Assembly: GCA_008330645.1 (NCBI GenBank)
Contig: VLTN01000002.1
Span: forward strand, 310,001 to 374,000
Length of the DNA stretch: 64,000 nucleotides
Direction of reading: 5' to 3'
From: Cafeteria roenbergensis
Taxonomy: Eukaryota > Sar > Bigyra > Bicosoecida > Cafeteriaceae
The number at the start of each line of letters is the position of its first letter. The stretch's first letter is position 1. The position numbers and the translations under genes are program-made. Shown piece after piece: positions 42,234 to 52,800 of the stretch. The notes below the pieces were generated by a model. The model saw only the letters and a program-made list of their open reading frames with translations. It had not been told where the DNA came from and made no database searches.

Positions 42234-44825
42234 TCACGGCTCCTCGCCCAGGAGGACGCGGAGCACGTCGGAGACGCGCAGGACTCCAGTGGGGCGCACG
42301 GTGGAGTCGACGAAGTAGACCTGGTGGATGCGGGTGGCGGCCAGCGTGAGGATGCAGCGGTGGAGGGGGTCGACTCCGCGGCAGTAGATGGAGGGGCTCC
42401 GGATGTCGCTGGTGGAGGCCATTGCGCGGAAGAAGGCGTGGAGCGGCAGCTGGAGCATGCCGATGGACGCGTGCTTGGCGGCGGCCTTGGCGTCCGTCAT
42501 GGAGAGGTTGGCGGACATGGAGCCGTACTCGTCGAGGACGGGCACCGCGGAGGAGCCGGAGCGGCGCATGCGGCGGAAGACGTCGATTGCGCGCTCGTCG
42601 AAGCGGGCGACGACGAGGCGCTCCGCGCCCGCCGTGTCGAGGCCGAGGTCCGCCAGCGTGAGGGTGCGGGACGTGGGCATGTGCTCAAGGCCTGCGGCGA
42701 GGAAGCGGATGATGTCGGCCTGCGTCACGACGCGCACCAGCACGCCCTCCGCGTTCACCACGGGCACGGCGTGGGCGCCCGCGGCGAGGACGTGCGCCGC
42801 GAAGACGGCAGGGCAGCCGGCCGGGAGCTGGCGGAAGGCCGTGCGGGGCAGCTCCTTGAGCCGCGGGGTCGAGTCGCCCGAGGCCGAGACGTCGTCCGTG
42901 CCGACGGCGTCGCGGAGCGAGAGGGGCGTGCCCACTGCCTCGGGCGTGCCGGCGGAGCCCGACGACGTCGCGAGGTCTGCAACGTGGCGAGACGAGGGGG
43001 CGTCGCCGGCAATGTCCGTGGCCGCAACCGCGCCCTGGGAGTGCGTCGCGGTGGCCGCCATGGCCATGCCAAGGACGTCGCGGACGGTGAGGCGCATCAG
43101 GCGCTTCTGGTGGGCGAGGGCGGAGCGCATGTCGTGGGCGCTGGAGGAGCGCGAGGCGGCGCTGCGGCGCCGAGCGTGCTGGTTGGGCGGGCTGCCGGCG
43201 CCGGAGGCCGGGGCCGGGGCGAACGGGCCGTCGGCGTCCTTGGCGGACCCGGAGGCCGCGGTGCTGAGAGGCGAGGCCGCCGGAGCGGGGGCGGCGAAGG
43301 AGGCCGAGTGGCGCACCCCGGCGGAGAGCGGGGAGCGGCGGGCCGCGGGAGCGAGCCCCCCGTCCTGCTGGGGGGACAGCGGGTGCGGGCGGGCGGCGCC
43401 CGCCGTCCCGACGGCGACGTCCACGGTCGGGAGGTCGGGCCTGGCGCTGGCAGGGGATCCGGGGGCGGAGGGGGTGGCGCTGGGGCCGGCCGTCTCGGGG
43501 GCCGAGCTGCTGTGCTTGCCGAGGACCTCCACCATGGAGGCGAAGATGTCTGCGATGTGCACGACGGCGACGTAGGCGCCTCTGCCGGAGGCGGCGGCGG
43601 GGTCCACCACCGGGCAGGAGAGGACCGAGTGCTCGGTGAGCACGGCCAGGGCCTCCTCGACCGACTGGTCGATCTCGACCGTGGCGACGCGGCCCTGCTC
43701 GGAGCGCCCGCCGCCGAGGTGGTCGACGGTGACGGAGCTAAGGAGGCGCCGCACCTCAGCCGAGGCGCGGGTGCGGCGCGCCTGCACGTGCTGCTCGTGC
43801 GTCATGTGCCGGTGGCTGGCCGGCGCCGGGGTGGGGGAGGCGGCAGGGGTGTCGTCGTCGGTGGCGCTCGACTCGCTGGCGGCGCCGGTGCCCGGCGCCT
43901 GAGCGGAGCTGGGGCCCGCTGCCAGGGGGCTGGGGACGCGGACGGCGGGCAGGCCGGGGGCGCGCTTGCTGGCCGTCTCGTCGACCGGGCCGTGGTCGCC
44001 AGCAGCGTGCGGGGACGCCGGGTGGCCGTCGCAGCCCAGGTCCTCCATTGCGAGGCCGGGCACCATCGCCACTGCCGCCCTGAGCGGGCCCGAGGCCAGC
44101 CGGGGCAGGCGCAGGCGGTTGGCCATGGCCGCCGCCTGCTTGGCCGTGAGGTTGTGCTTCATGGAGGTGGCCGGGACGCTCCTGCCCTGGCAGGCGGTGG
44201 CCACCGAGAGCTGCACCTCCCCTGTGCCGTCGGGCCACACCACCAGCACGGGCCCGACCCACTCTCCCGAGTCGGCCTGCCTGCCCAGCACGCGGACTCC
44301 TCCGGGAAACACCTGCTCCACCACGCCGCCGTACGCCAGGCCGTCGCGGGCGTCGCCGAGGACCAGCGAGCCGTCCAGCTTGCGCGCGAAGGGGCCGTGA
44401 GCCACGCCCAGGCGCAGGGAGAACACGCCCTCCGCGGTGGGGACCACGCCGCTGCCAAGGCCGTACTCGAACGCGCACTTCGTGGCGCCCTGGGCCGCAG
44501 CGCCGTGCAAGAACGAGCACGCGGCAGAGGCGGGCAGCTCGTCGGCAAAGAGCATGCGGAGCGCCTCTCCGGGCTCGGCCTCCGCCCCACCAACTTTGAC
44601 AGAGAGAGCCGAGACGTGCGCGTCGGGAGGCGCCCCGCTCGCCCACACGTCGGCCAGCCTTGCGAGATAGCCGGCAGGGTCGTCCGTGTCAACCTCCCGG
44701 GCAGCTTGCGCGAGCACCCAGTGCCTCAGCCGCTGAACTGTGGCGCTGCGAGAAGGCCCCTCGAAGGGGCCGAGCTGGGACGCGATGCGCGAAACGGCGG
44801 AGGACGCGGCATCGGCGCTTGCCAT
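42234..44825 (-). CDS. Four-CBS-domain protein (two Bateman modules), AMPK-gamma/SNF4-like
   Basis: A single exon of 863 aa. The ATG at 44825 has an ACCATGG context. CBS1 about residues 358-435 (RRLLSSVTVDHL ... YVAVVHIADIFASMVEVLG). CBS2 about 572-712 in two parts split by a Ser/Ala-rich insertion (TVRDVLGM ... HAVPVVNAEGVLVRVVTQAD). CBS3 about 722-785 (VVARFDERAIDVFRRM). CBS4 about 792-862 (DPLHRCILTLAATRIHQVY ... LRVSDVLRVLLG). Paired CBS domains in AMPK gamma and IMPDH bind adenine nucleotides, so an energy- or nucleotide-sensing role is plausible. No kinase, glycogen-binding or IMPDH domain is present. The N-terminal 350 residues include a conserved-looking block (KCAFEYGLGSGVVPTAEGVF ... 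VLVVWPDGTGEVQL) I cannot name. It sits between PCNA and the PurC/PurF pair. Confidence 0.85.
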   Translation of the reverse strand: MASADAASSAVSRIASQLGPFEGPSRSATVQRLRHWVLAQAAREVDTDDPAGYLARLADVWASGAPPDAHVSALSVKVGGAEAEPGEALRMLFADELPASAACSFLHGAAAQGATKCAFEYGLGSGVVPTAEGVFSLRLGVAHGPFARKLDGSLVLGDARDGLAYGGVVEQVFPGGVRVLGRQADSGEWVGPVLVVWPDGTGEVQLSVATACQGRSVPATSMKHNLTAKQAAAMANRLRLPRLASGPLRAAVAMVPGLAMEDLGCDGHPASPHAAGDHGPVDETASKRAPGLPAVRVPSPLAAGPSSAQAPGTGAASESSATDDDTPAASPTPAPASHRHMTHEQHVQARRTRASAEVRRLLSSVTVDHLGGGRSEQGRVATVEIDQSVEEALAVLTEHSVLSCPVVDPAAASGRGAYVAVVHIADIFASMVEVLGKHSSSAPETAGPSATPSAPGSPASARPDLPTVDVAVGTAGAARPHPLSPQQDGGLAPAARRSPLSAGVRHSASFAAPAPAASPLSTAASGSAKDADGPFAPAPASGAGSPPNQHARRRSAASRSSSAHDMRSALAHQKRLMRLTVRDVLGMAMAATATHSQGAVAATDIAGDAPSSRHVADLATSSGSAGTPEAVGTPLSLRDAVGTDDVSASGDSTPRLKELPRTAFRQLPAGCPAVFAAHVLAAGAHAVPVVNAEGVLVRVVTQADIIRFLAAGLEHMPTSRTLTLADLGLDTAGAERLVVARFDERAIDVFRRMRRSGSSAVPVLDEYGSMSANLSMTDAKAAAKHASIGMLQLPLHAFFRAMASTSDIRSPSIYCRGVDPLHRCILTLAATRIHQVYFVDSTVRPTGVLRVSDVLRVLLGEEP

Positions 44826-45360
44826 GGTCCCCGGGCCGGTTCGCCGCAGGCGAGGTGCAAGAATCTGCGGCGATTGCTCGGGAGAGCAATTCGTTGTTGG
44901 GGCAGCAACTCTGCGCCTCGCTTGCGCGCTCTGCCAAGCGCTGCCTGCCGTCGCCCGCGAGGCAGCTTGCGGAGCCCCACCGCCATCTCGTGCGCGCACG
45001 CGCTCGAGCGCACGTTCGCCCCGTGATGGCTGCCGAAAGCAAATGAAGCGTCGTTGCGCAAGGCTGGCCCGTCGGACAGCGTGGGACGAAAGGTGCCGGC
45101 CGGCACCTGGGCGACCGCCGAGCCACCGGAGAGAGGAGGCGCTGGCCAGCCTGTGTGCAGCAGCTGGACCAGGGGCGCTGTCCCCGGCCACCAGCGCCTG
45201 TGAGTGTGTGAGGAGTGGGGCATGGGCGGGGCGCGGCCAGGCAACGCGGCTGCCTCTCAAGGTTTCCCCGAAGCCAGGACCGAGCTCAACAGCCGTGGGT
45301 TGGCGCCCCGGGAGGCCCAGGCCGTGTGCTTCGGAGCCCACTCTGGAGGCTGGGACGCAG
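44826..45360. other. Intergenic region between CBS-domain and PurC genes
   Basis: 535 bp between two minus-strand genes: the PurC 3' UTR and the CBS gene promoter. On the minus strand GCAATCGC occurs at 44877-44870, about 45 bp before the CBS ATG. No further coding sequence follows the PurC stop; in particular no PurE (AIR carboxylase) motif is seen. Confidence 0.45.
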
Positions 45361-46713
45361 TCAGGCGCGCGCTACACAGGAGGCGTCCACGCCGGCGCTG
45401 GCGAGCGAGGCCTCCAGCAACGCGCAAGCCTCGTCACTCTCGCCCACGACGAGCACCGACACGGCACCGGGGCCGGCTGCGGCCGCGAGCGCCGCCACGG
45501 CCGCTGCCGCCTCTGCTGCTTTGACGGGCGTGGGGCAGGTGTACACTTCGCTGGCCGCTCCTTGGGCGTCGGCGCGCGTCCGGGCCGCCTTGGCAGCGCG
45601 GTCCGCTTGCGCGTAGGAGGACGCGAGCGCCACAACGACCTTCTCCGCGGGGCTCTGAATGGCCTCCACGGCCTTGCGGATGCGGCCCGCCGCGTCGCCG
45701 CCACAGGCGGCGAAGTCGAAGGCCTCGCCCGTGATCATCTCGTACAGCAGCACATAGCGGCGGCTGAGCTCGGAAACCAGTTCCGCGGGCGCCTCGGGCA
45801 CCGTGGCGTCGGCATAGGGGTCGCAGCGGGCGCGGAACCACAGGCGCAGGAACTCCTTGTCGATGTTCTCGGGCTCCTCCCCGGCGGCGTGGCGGGCCTC
45901 GTACGTCGACGCGAGCCAGTAGCGCGAGCTGTCCGGAGTGTGCACCTCGTCAACGAGGCAGATGGTCCCGTCGGGCGCCCTCCCGAACTCGTACTTGGTG
46001 TCTACGAGCAGGAGGCCGTGCTCCGCGGCGATGCGCTGCCCGGCCTCGAAGGCTGCCATGGCGTAGGCCGACACAGTGTCCCAGTCGGCCTGCGTCATCC
46101 AGCCCTCCTTGACGATGTCCGCGGGCGAGATGGGGCGGTCGTGCTCCGCCTCCTTGGTCGTCGGCGTGAGCACGGCGGCCGACAGCCGGTCGTTCTTGCG
46201 GAGCCCGTCCGGGAAGGTCTCGCCGCAGAACTCGCGGGCGCCGTCCCTGTAGTGCGTCCACAGCGACGTGGACGTGGTCCCGGTGATGAAACCGCGGACC
46301 ACGACCTCAATGGGGAACACCTCGCACCGCTGCACGAGCACCGCATTGGGGTCGGCAAGCCGCACAACGTGGTTCGGAACCACCCCGGCGAGCTTCTCGA
46401 ACCACCAGTGCGAAATGAGGTTGAGGACGGCCCCCTTGAGCGGCACCACAGCCAGGCTCCGGTCAAACGCGCTCAGGCGGTCGGTGGCCACGAACAGAAC
46501 GGCGTCCCCGAGGTCATACACGTCCCGCACCTTGCCCTGGTAGCGGTGGCCCACGCGCAAGTGCGTCTCCGGCACGCGCGTGCCCGCTGCCGCGGCCACC
46601 TTTTCCGTCAGGCCGGCCGAGACCGCCTCGGCGGCCGAGGCCGCGAGTGGAGGCGGGCCCGTCGCGGACAGCGCAGCGGTCGCCGCTGCCGGGGCGGTCG
46701 GTGCCGAGGCCAT
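45361..46713 (-). CDS. purC: SAICAR synthetase (PurC) with an extra C-terminal region
   Basis: Step 7 of purine synthesis: CAIR + Asp + ATP to SAICAR. A single exon of 450 aa from the ATG at 46713. An upstream in-frame ATG at 46947 would overlap the divergent PurF start, so the shorter form is preferred. Core at residues about 50-335: GKVRDVYDLGDAVLFVATDR, PIEVVVRGFITGT, TPTTKEAEHD, LLLVDTKYEFGR, CLVDEVHTPDSSRYW and KEFLRLWF, as in yeast Ade1 and bacterial PurC. The last 115 residues are an Ala-rich extension ending with VLVVGESDEACALLEASLA before the stop. This resembles the first strand-helix of PurE, fused to PurC in animal PAICS, but the rest of PurE is missing. Head-to-head with PurF (232 bp). 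Confidence 0.95.
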   Translation of the reverse strand: MASAPTAPAAATAALSATGPPPLAASAAEAVSAGLTEKVAAAAGTRVPETHLRVGHRYQGKVRDVYDLGDAVLFVATDRLSAFDRSLAVVPLKGAVLNLISHWWFEKLAGVVPNHVVRLADPNAVLVQRCEVFPIEVVVRGFITGTTSTSLWTHYRDGAREFCGETFPDGLRKNDRLSAAVLTPTTKEAEHDRPISPADIVKEGWMTQADWDTVSAYAMAAFEAGQRIAAEHGLLLVDTKYEFGRAPDGTICLVDEVHTPDSSRYWLASTYEARHAAGEEPENIDKEFLRLWFRARCDPYADATVPEAPAELVSELSRRYVLLYEMITGEAFDFAACGGDAAGRIRKAVEAIQSPAEKVVVALASSYAQADRAAKAARTRADAQGAASEVYTCPTPVKAAEAAAAVAALAAAAGPGAVSVLVVGESDEACALLEASLASAGVDASCVARA

Positions 46714-46945
46714 TCTCGAGCTGCGGCAGCGGGAGGCCAGGCGACGGGCGCTGGCGATCAGATTGCGCGGCTTTGCGGCCCGCAGAATCGCAGCTGGGGC
46801 TCGCCCGCCGCGAAGGTGCGCAGCGCTGCCAGTCGCCGCCGGCCGCGTGTGCAATCGCTGCCCCGACGGCTCTGCCGCGAGACGCGGCGCTTCCGGGCGG
46901 GCGGCAGACAGCCACGCTTGCGGCGTCCGCGCCGAGTTGGAGAGC
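46714..46945. promoter_or_regulatory. Bidirectional promoter region of the PurC/PurF pair
   Basis: 232 bp between divergent ATGs. TGCAATCGC lies at 46850-46858, 96 bp before the PurF ATG, close to the position of TGCAATTGC in the PurL/PurB promoter. The PurC frame stays open across this region to 46947 but shows no conservation that I can see. Confidence 0.5.
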
Positions 46946-49524
46946 ATGGCGGCAGGCCTGGACGCGGACGACTGCGTTCACGAGGACCACCCCCGCCACG
47001 AGTGTGGCGTGTTTGCGTGAGCCGGCTCGCTGTGCGGGCAGCGGTGCGTCGGCGGCGCGGGCGGGCCGGCCTGGGGACAACTCTCGGACGGCGACACGCG
47101 CTCGCCCAGCCGCTCCCCCGCGGCTCCGCCGGCCCGCCGCCCGGAGCGGGGCAGGGCTTTGGCGCAGCCTGCTGCTGCGCGCGCGCTTGTTTGTGCGCGA
47201 GGTCGACGTGGCGCGGAGCGCGAGGGCAAGGTTCGAGGCGCCCCCGGTTGCGTTTCCTCCCCGTCCGCAGCGCGTTCAATGTGGACAACGCGGCCAAGAA
47301 CATCTTCTTTGCGCTGTACGCGCTGCAGCACCGCGGCCAGGAGTCTGCTGGAATCGCCACCTCGGACCGCTTCTCCTTCAACGTCCACAGGGGCATGGGC
47401 CTGGTGTCCCAGATTTTCAATGAGGATGTCATGAAGTCGCTGACGGGCCGCATCGGAGTGGGCCACACGCGCTACTCGACCAAGGGCAGCTCTGTGATCG
47501 GCAACGCCCAGCCCTTCGTCCTGGAGACGGACAAGGGGCGCATGGCCGTGGCCCACAACGGGCAGCTCGTGCACGAGGACATGCTGCGCAGGCGCCTGCT
47601 GCGCGCCGGCACCGGCCTGTTTACCACCACCGACTCGGAAATCATCGCGCAGATGCTTGCGCGCGATACCACGGACCGCCTGGCCAACATTCGCCTCGTG
47701 TACTCGAGCCCGACGGAGATGCTGGGGGACAGTGCCGCGCCCAGCTGCGAGGCCGGCAGCCCGACCTCGGGCAGCGACGAGGCTGCCCTGACCGCGGCGG
47801 CCGCCGTTGCAGAGGCTGCCCTGCCCAGCGACACCCAGAGCGGCACGCTGCGGGAGCCGGCTCCGTCCGCTGGCTCGTCGGCCTCGAGGCGGGTGAGCGC
47901 CACGGCAGCCGCCATGATGCGCGCCTCCCCTGCGGCGCGTGCGGAGGCCAAGGCCGCTGTCCCGACCAGGCGCGGCGGCTGCATGGGCCTCCCTGACGCG
48001 GAGGACGACGGGAGCGACGCCCCTTTGCAGCCGCCCGTGTCCGTTGGGCCGCCGGCGTCCGACGGATCGACCTCGGCCAAGCTGCCGCCGGTTCACGTGA
48101 GCGCGGGCGCCGGCGCGGGCGACGACGCTGACAGCGACGACACGGTGCCGGCAGGCAGCCTCACTCGCGTGGTGTCGATCAAGAGCGAAGCGGCGCCTGC
48201 CGCCGGCCGTGCCGGCTCCGGCTCCGGCTCCGGCTCCGGTGCCGGCTCCGGTGCCGGTTCGGGTGCCGGTGCCGGCGCCGGCGCCGGCGCCGCCTCGCCC
48301 GGCAGGCGGCGCTCGACCCCGGCCTCTCGCCTCGCGAGCGTGAGCATCGCGAGCGACCCCCACCACGCCCGCATCTCGTCCGGCAGCACGGGCGATGCCT
48401 CCCCCGGACGCACGGGCGAGATGCTCGTGTCGGCGAGCCGAGAGGACCCGATGGTGCAGCGCATCGCGGCGCTGGTGGCGCAGGCAGAGGGCGCCTTCGC
48501 CTTCGTGGTCCTGGCGGGCGACGCCGTCTACGGCACGCGCGACCGCTTCGGCTTCCGCCCGCTCTGCATCGGCAAGCGCCTCAACCCCGGGGCCGGCGGC
48601 GCGTCGTACTTCCTCAGCTCCGAGTCGTGCGCCCTGGGCACCGTGGGGGCGTCGCTTGTGCGCGAGGTCCACCCCGGGGAGATCGTCCGGGTGGACGCGA
48701 GGGGCGTGCACTCCTGGGTGGCTCTGCCGGAGCTGCAGCCGCGCGTGCAGCCCGCGCTCTGCGTGTTCGAGTACGTGTACTTTGCTCGCCCGGACAGCCT
48801 CATCGAAGGGCAGCTCGTCCACTCCGTGAGGCAGCGCCTCGGCCGCGTGCTCGCCCGCGAGTGCCCCGTGGAGGCAGACATCGTGAGCGGCGTTCCGGAC
48901 TCGTCCATCGCTGCCGCCATCGGGTACTCTGCCGTGTCCGGCCTGCCCTACACCGAGGTGTTCTGCAAGAACCGGTACATCGGCAGGACGTTCATCCAGC
49001 CGGACCAGACGCTGCGCAACAACGCCATCCACCTCAAGTTCAACGCCCTCACGCACAACGTGGCGGGCAAGCGGCTCGTGCTCATCGACGACTCCATCGT
49101 GCGGGGCAACACGCTCCGCAAGCTCGTGCCCCTCCTGCGCGAGGCGGGCGCGAAGGAGGTGCACATTCGCATCAGCAGCCCGCCGCTCCGCCACCCCTGC
49201 TACATGGGGGTGGACATCGGCACCTACGACGAGCTCATCGCTCACGGGGCCGAGTCCATCGACAAGATCCGCGCCCACATCGGCGCGGACTCCCTCGATT
49301 ACATCACGCACGAGGGCATGATGGACGCCGTCAAGGAGGGCATCGGGGGGCACCACCCCCACGCCCCCGCTGCCGCGGAGCCCAGGCACTCGTCGTCCTC
49401 CACCGGCGGCGAGGTGACCTCGTCGCACTCCAAGCTGCAGGCCGCCTCGGACAGCTGGTCGATGCCCACCGGCCACTGCTCCGCCTGTTTCACCGGAAAG
49501 TATCCCATTCGTCTCGAGTGGTGA
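46946..49524 (+). CDS. PPAT: Amidophosphoribosyltransferase (glutamine PRPP amidotransferase, PurF/PPAT)
   Basis: First committed step: PRPP + Gln to phosphoribosylamine. Model join(46946..47016, 47271..49524), 774 aa. The 254-bp intron has a GTGAGC donor and CCGTCCGCAG acceptor, phase 2. The splice joins HECGVFA to AFNVDNAAKN. Cys20 is the glutaminase nucleophile; a 19-residue propeptide precedes it. LQHRGQESAGIAT, RIGVGHTRYSTKG and VAHNGQLVH complete the Ntn domain. The PRPP loop VLIDDSIVRGNTLR is near residue 626. Cysteines in LCVFEYVYFARPDS, CYMGVDIG and HCSACFTGKYP match 4Fe-4S ligand positions of the Bacillus/animal class. A Ser/Gly/Ala-rich insertion of about 237 aa (about 47724-48440) splits the glutaminase domain and explains the length (usual about 500). 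Confidence 0.97.
48205..48296 (+). repeat. Gly-Ser/Gly-Ala dipeptide-coding repeat within PurF
   Basis: Alternating GGC TCC / GGT GCC codons encode about 14 Gly-Ser and Gly-Ala dipeptides in the middle of the PurF insertion. Near-perfect hexamer repetition indicates slippage expansion in an exposed loop. Confidence 0.85.
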
Positions 49525-49833
49525 TCGCGCTTGGCTGCGTGTCTTGCTCGCAGCTGCCAGAAGCGCGCACGGCGCCTGGCCTGCTCTGTGGCGCGCCCTG
49601 CCTGTGGCTTCCGCTCTGGGCTTCGCAAAGTGCTTCCCGCACACGCACGCACTCGCTCAACGCACATACAGCCGCGCATCATGGCCGGAGCCGCCTTGCC
49701 CGCAGCGCCCGCCCGCTTGTCGGCCAGACCGAGCCATCCGCAAAGGGTGGCTGGCGGCAGAGCAAGTTGCAGCCAGAACGCGCGGCCGAAAGGCAGCCGC
49801 GGCCCCGCCTGGAGACAGGCGCTGGGCACGAGC
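49525..49833. other. Convergent intergenic region (PurF and giant protein 3' ends)
   Basis: 309 bp between two stop codons. A short CA-rich stretch lies near 49640-49670. Nothing else recognised. Confidence 0.4.
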
Positions 49834-52800
49834 TCAGACGACGAGCGCCGTTCGCGGCTCGCTCGGGGTTGAGCTCGCTGTCTCAACGGCATCTGCAGCA
49901 CGGGCCGCGTCGGCAGGCTCCTCCCCGCCTCGCTCGCGCGGCGCCGCGCCCGTCGCAGCATCCGCGCTGGGTCCACCGATGGCAGCATTGCTAACAGACG
50001 AGGTGGCGCTGCTCGAGCCCGCCTGCGGGTCTTGATCGTCGTCCGTGTCCACTTCGCGCGGCGGCTCTTCGTCGTCGTCCTCCTCCTCCTCGCCCGCCCC
50101 CGGCGCCGGCCGTGGTGCAGCTGCAGCGGCAACGCGGGGCACCGCGCCGACGGCAGCCCCTGCGCCGGGAATGGCAGGCGGCTGGACAGGGGGCACGCGG
50201 GAGGCATCGCCGAGGCCTCCGGCTCCGCCGCTCGGACTGCCAGGGTCGGCCGCCCCGCCAGCCGAAGGCGACTGCTGCGCGGCATCGTCGGCGGCATCGC
50301 CTGCGGCGTCGTCGGCGGCATCGTCGGCGGCATCGCCTGCGGCATCGTCGGCGGCATCGCCTGCGGCATCGTCGGCGGCATCGCGCTCCAAGGCAGCCTC
50401 CCCGCCTTCGGGCTGCTCGTCGACCTCCGGCACGCGGATGACTCCGCGCTCGCCTCGCGGCTCGCGGGCAAGCCGGGGCACTGCAGCAACCTGGCTGCCA
50501 TCAAACGCTGCGGCAGGGACGTCGACCGGGTCCCCTTGCCCCTCGTTGCCTTCGCCACCGGCGCCGCCCTGCTGCCCAGCGCTGGCGCCCGGGCCGCGTC
50601 CCGGGGCCAGGCTCGCGCCGCCGGCCGGCGAGGGGCTTTGCCCATCAACCGCGCGGTCGTCCGGCTCCGGAAGAGCGCCGGCGGCTCGGTTGTCAGCCTC
50701 GGGTGGCGGCGCCACTTGGGGGTCGTCCCCGACCGCCACCAGGTCCTCCCAGCTCGCCAGGGTCGCCGGTCCGAAGCGCTCCTCGACCCAGGAGCTGGCA
50801 GCGCGGGAGTCAGACCGGGGGTCCTCGCGGGCGCACCAGGGCTCAACCGCGCCTCGGACGGGGCAGTGGCCAGCGGCTGCCGCAACCTCTGCCAGGGCCC
50901 GCGCCACGACCACAGACGCAGCCAGTGGGGAGGGCGACGAGCGGGCCTCGCTGCCGATGGCGACCAGCTTGCGCTCGGCCACGTCGTCGGCCACGTCCGC
51001 CGTCTCCGCGGCCACATCGCCCATCACCGCCCTCGGCAGCAGCTGGGCGAGCTCGTTGGCGAAGCGGCTGCCAGGGAGCCCGCCTGCGCCTCGCCGGCAC
51101 CTGCGCACGAGAGAGCGCAGGGCAGTGACAGCGAGCAGCCTGCACGGCCCCCCGGGGCCTGCTGTCGCAGCCAGGAGCAGTGCCCAGCCGCCAGAGCCGC
51201 GAAGGCAGGCGGCGAGGCCCGCCGTGCTCGTCGTCTGGACAGCCAGGAGCGTCCTCACGGCCTCCATCTGCGCCTCCTCCGCGGCCGTGGCGGCCTCGAA
51301 GCGAGACCGGGACCTGGCCGCGTCGAACGCGGAGGCCAGTCGAGGGGGGGCAAGGATGACCGAGGCGGCGGCGGCGACTGCGGCCGCCCACGGAAGCCGC
51401 TCGGGGGGCGCCACGGCGTCGCACGACGGCTCGTCGGAAGGCACCAGCAGCCACCGCCGCACAGCGTCGATGGGCTCCCGCGTCGTGGGGGCGGCCGCGG
51501 CCGGCCCCCGCCGCAGGCCCAGCGGGGAGAACGCCCCGATGCTGGGCTCGACCGGCCCGGCGCTGGCCTGGTTCCGGCCGTCCAGCTCCACGGCCGCGAG
51601 GCTGCGGCTGAGACGAAGGCACTCGACCACCAGCTCCCCAAACGTCCCGACGGCGGAGGCAAGAGCCCCGCCCAGCACCGTGTCGGGACCCGCCATATCG
51701 GTTGAGCCGGCTTGCGCTTCCGGCTGGCAAAAATGCCAAGCGGTGCCAGCAGCGGCTGCCCAGCGGTCCTGGGTGCCAGGCACGGCCGAGACGGCCTCGG
51801 CTGCCGCGGAAGCAGCCGCCCCCGGAGCTTCGGGAGTGGCCCTGCCGTCATGCCCTCGGTCGGCTGCTGCGCCCTCGGCGGCTGCGGCTGCCGCCGCTGC
51901 GGGAGCTGCTCCGGCACCTGCTCCGCCTGCTGCTGCTGCTGTGTCGTTGCCGCGCTCTCCGGGCGCTGCCGCAGAGGCAGCCGCCGCGACGGGGCTGCCA
52001 GCTCCGGCCGCCGCCTCGTCGGACTCGGGGTCGCTGTCGTCGCCGCCTGCTTCCCCGGACTGGTCGCCGGCGGCAGCGGCCGCTGACGCTGCAGCCGCGG
52101 CCCCAGCCGAGGGAGCAGCGGCAGCGCGATCAGGCTTGCCGGAACCCTCCGTGGACCCTGCATCCGCCGCAGGCGCACCAGCGGCAGTGGCAGCGGCGCC
52201 AGCGGCGGCAGCGGCAGAGGCGCCGGCGGCGCCAGCGGCAGCGGCGCCAGCAGCGGCAGCGGCGGCACCAGCTGCGGGGTCCGCCGCTGGCGGAGTCGGG
52301 GCCTCAGGCGGGGACGGGGCCACCGGCGGAGTCGCTGCGCCCGCCCTGCTCGACGCCCCGGGGCTGGGGGTGCCGGCAGAGGATGCGGCGGGCGTGGCGG
52401 CGGCTTGCGCGCTCCGCTCGTCGGCCAGACGCAGAACCGTCGAGCCCACCTCCGCTGCTCGGGCGAGCGCTGCGGCCAGGGCGAGGTTGCGCGGGCCAGG
52501 ACCGATCGTGAGGGCGCACCGCCCCGCTGCCACCAGGGTCAGCAGCGCGGCCTCCAGGCCCTTGTACCGCTCCGCCGGCGGGCAGGCGGCAGTGTCAGAC
52601 ATGACAAAGGCGTCCCAGGAGGAAGCGCCAGCGGCAGCCAGCACCAGCGCCGCCGCTGCCACAGCGGCCGAGGAGTTGAGCTGGCCGGGGCTCGCCTCCC
52701 GAGCGGATCCAAGAGGCTCGCCTGGGATGGAGGGCGCGGTCCCGAGGGGTTCGGCGGCCAGATCAGCCGCGTGCGGGCGACTCGGCGTCACAGCGCCACT

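Noticed and set aside
42324-45026. Plus-strand frame of 900 codons opposite the CBS gene
   Set aside because: Gly/Arg/His-rich shadow; the minus strand has four CBS domains and a good start context.
46714-46947. Upstream PurC start adding 78 codons
   Set aside because: It would begin on top of the PurF start codon; a mitochondrial or plastid leader cannot be fully excluded, but the shorter form is simpler.
46978-49644. Antisense frame of 888 codons opposite PurF
   Set aside because: All conserved PurF motifs are on the plus strand.
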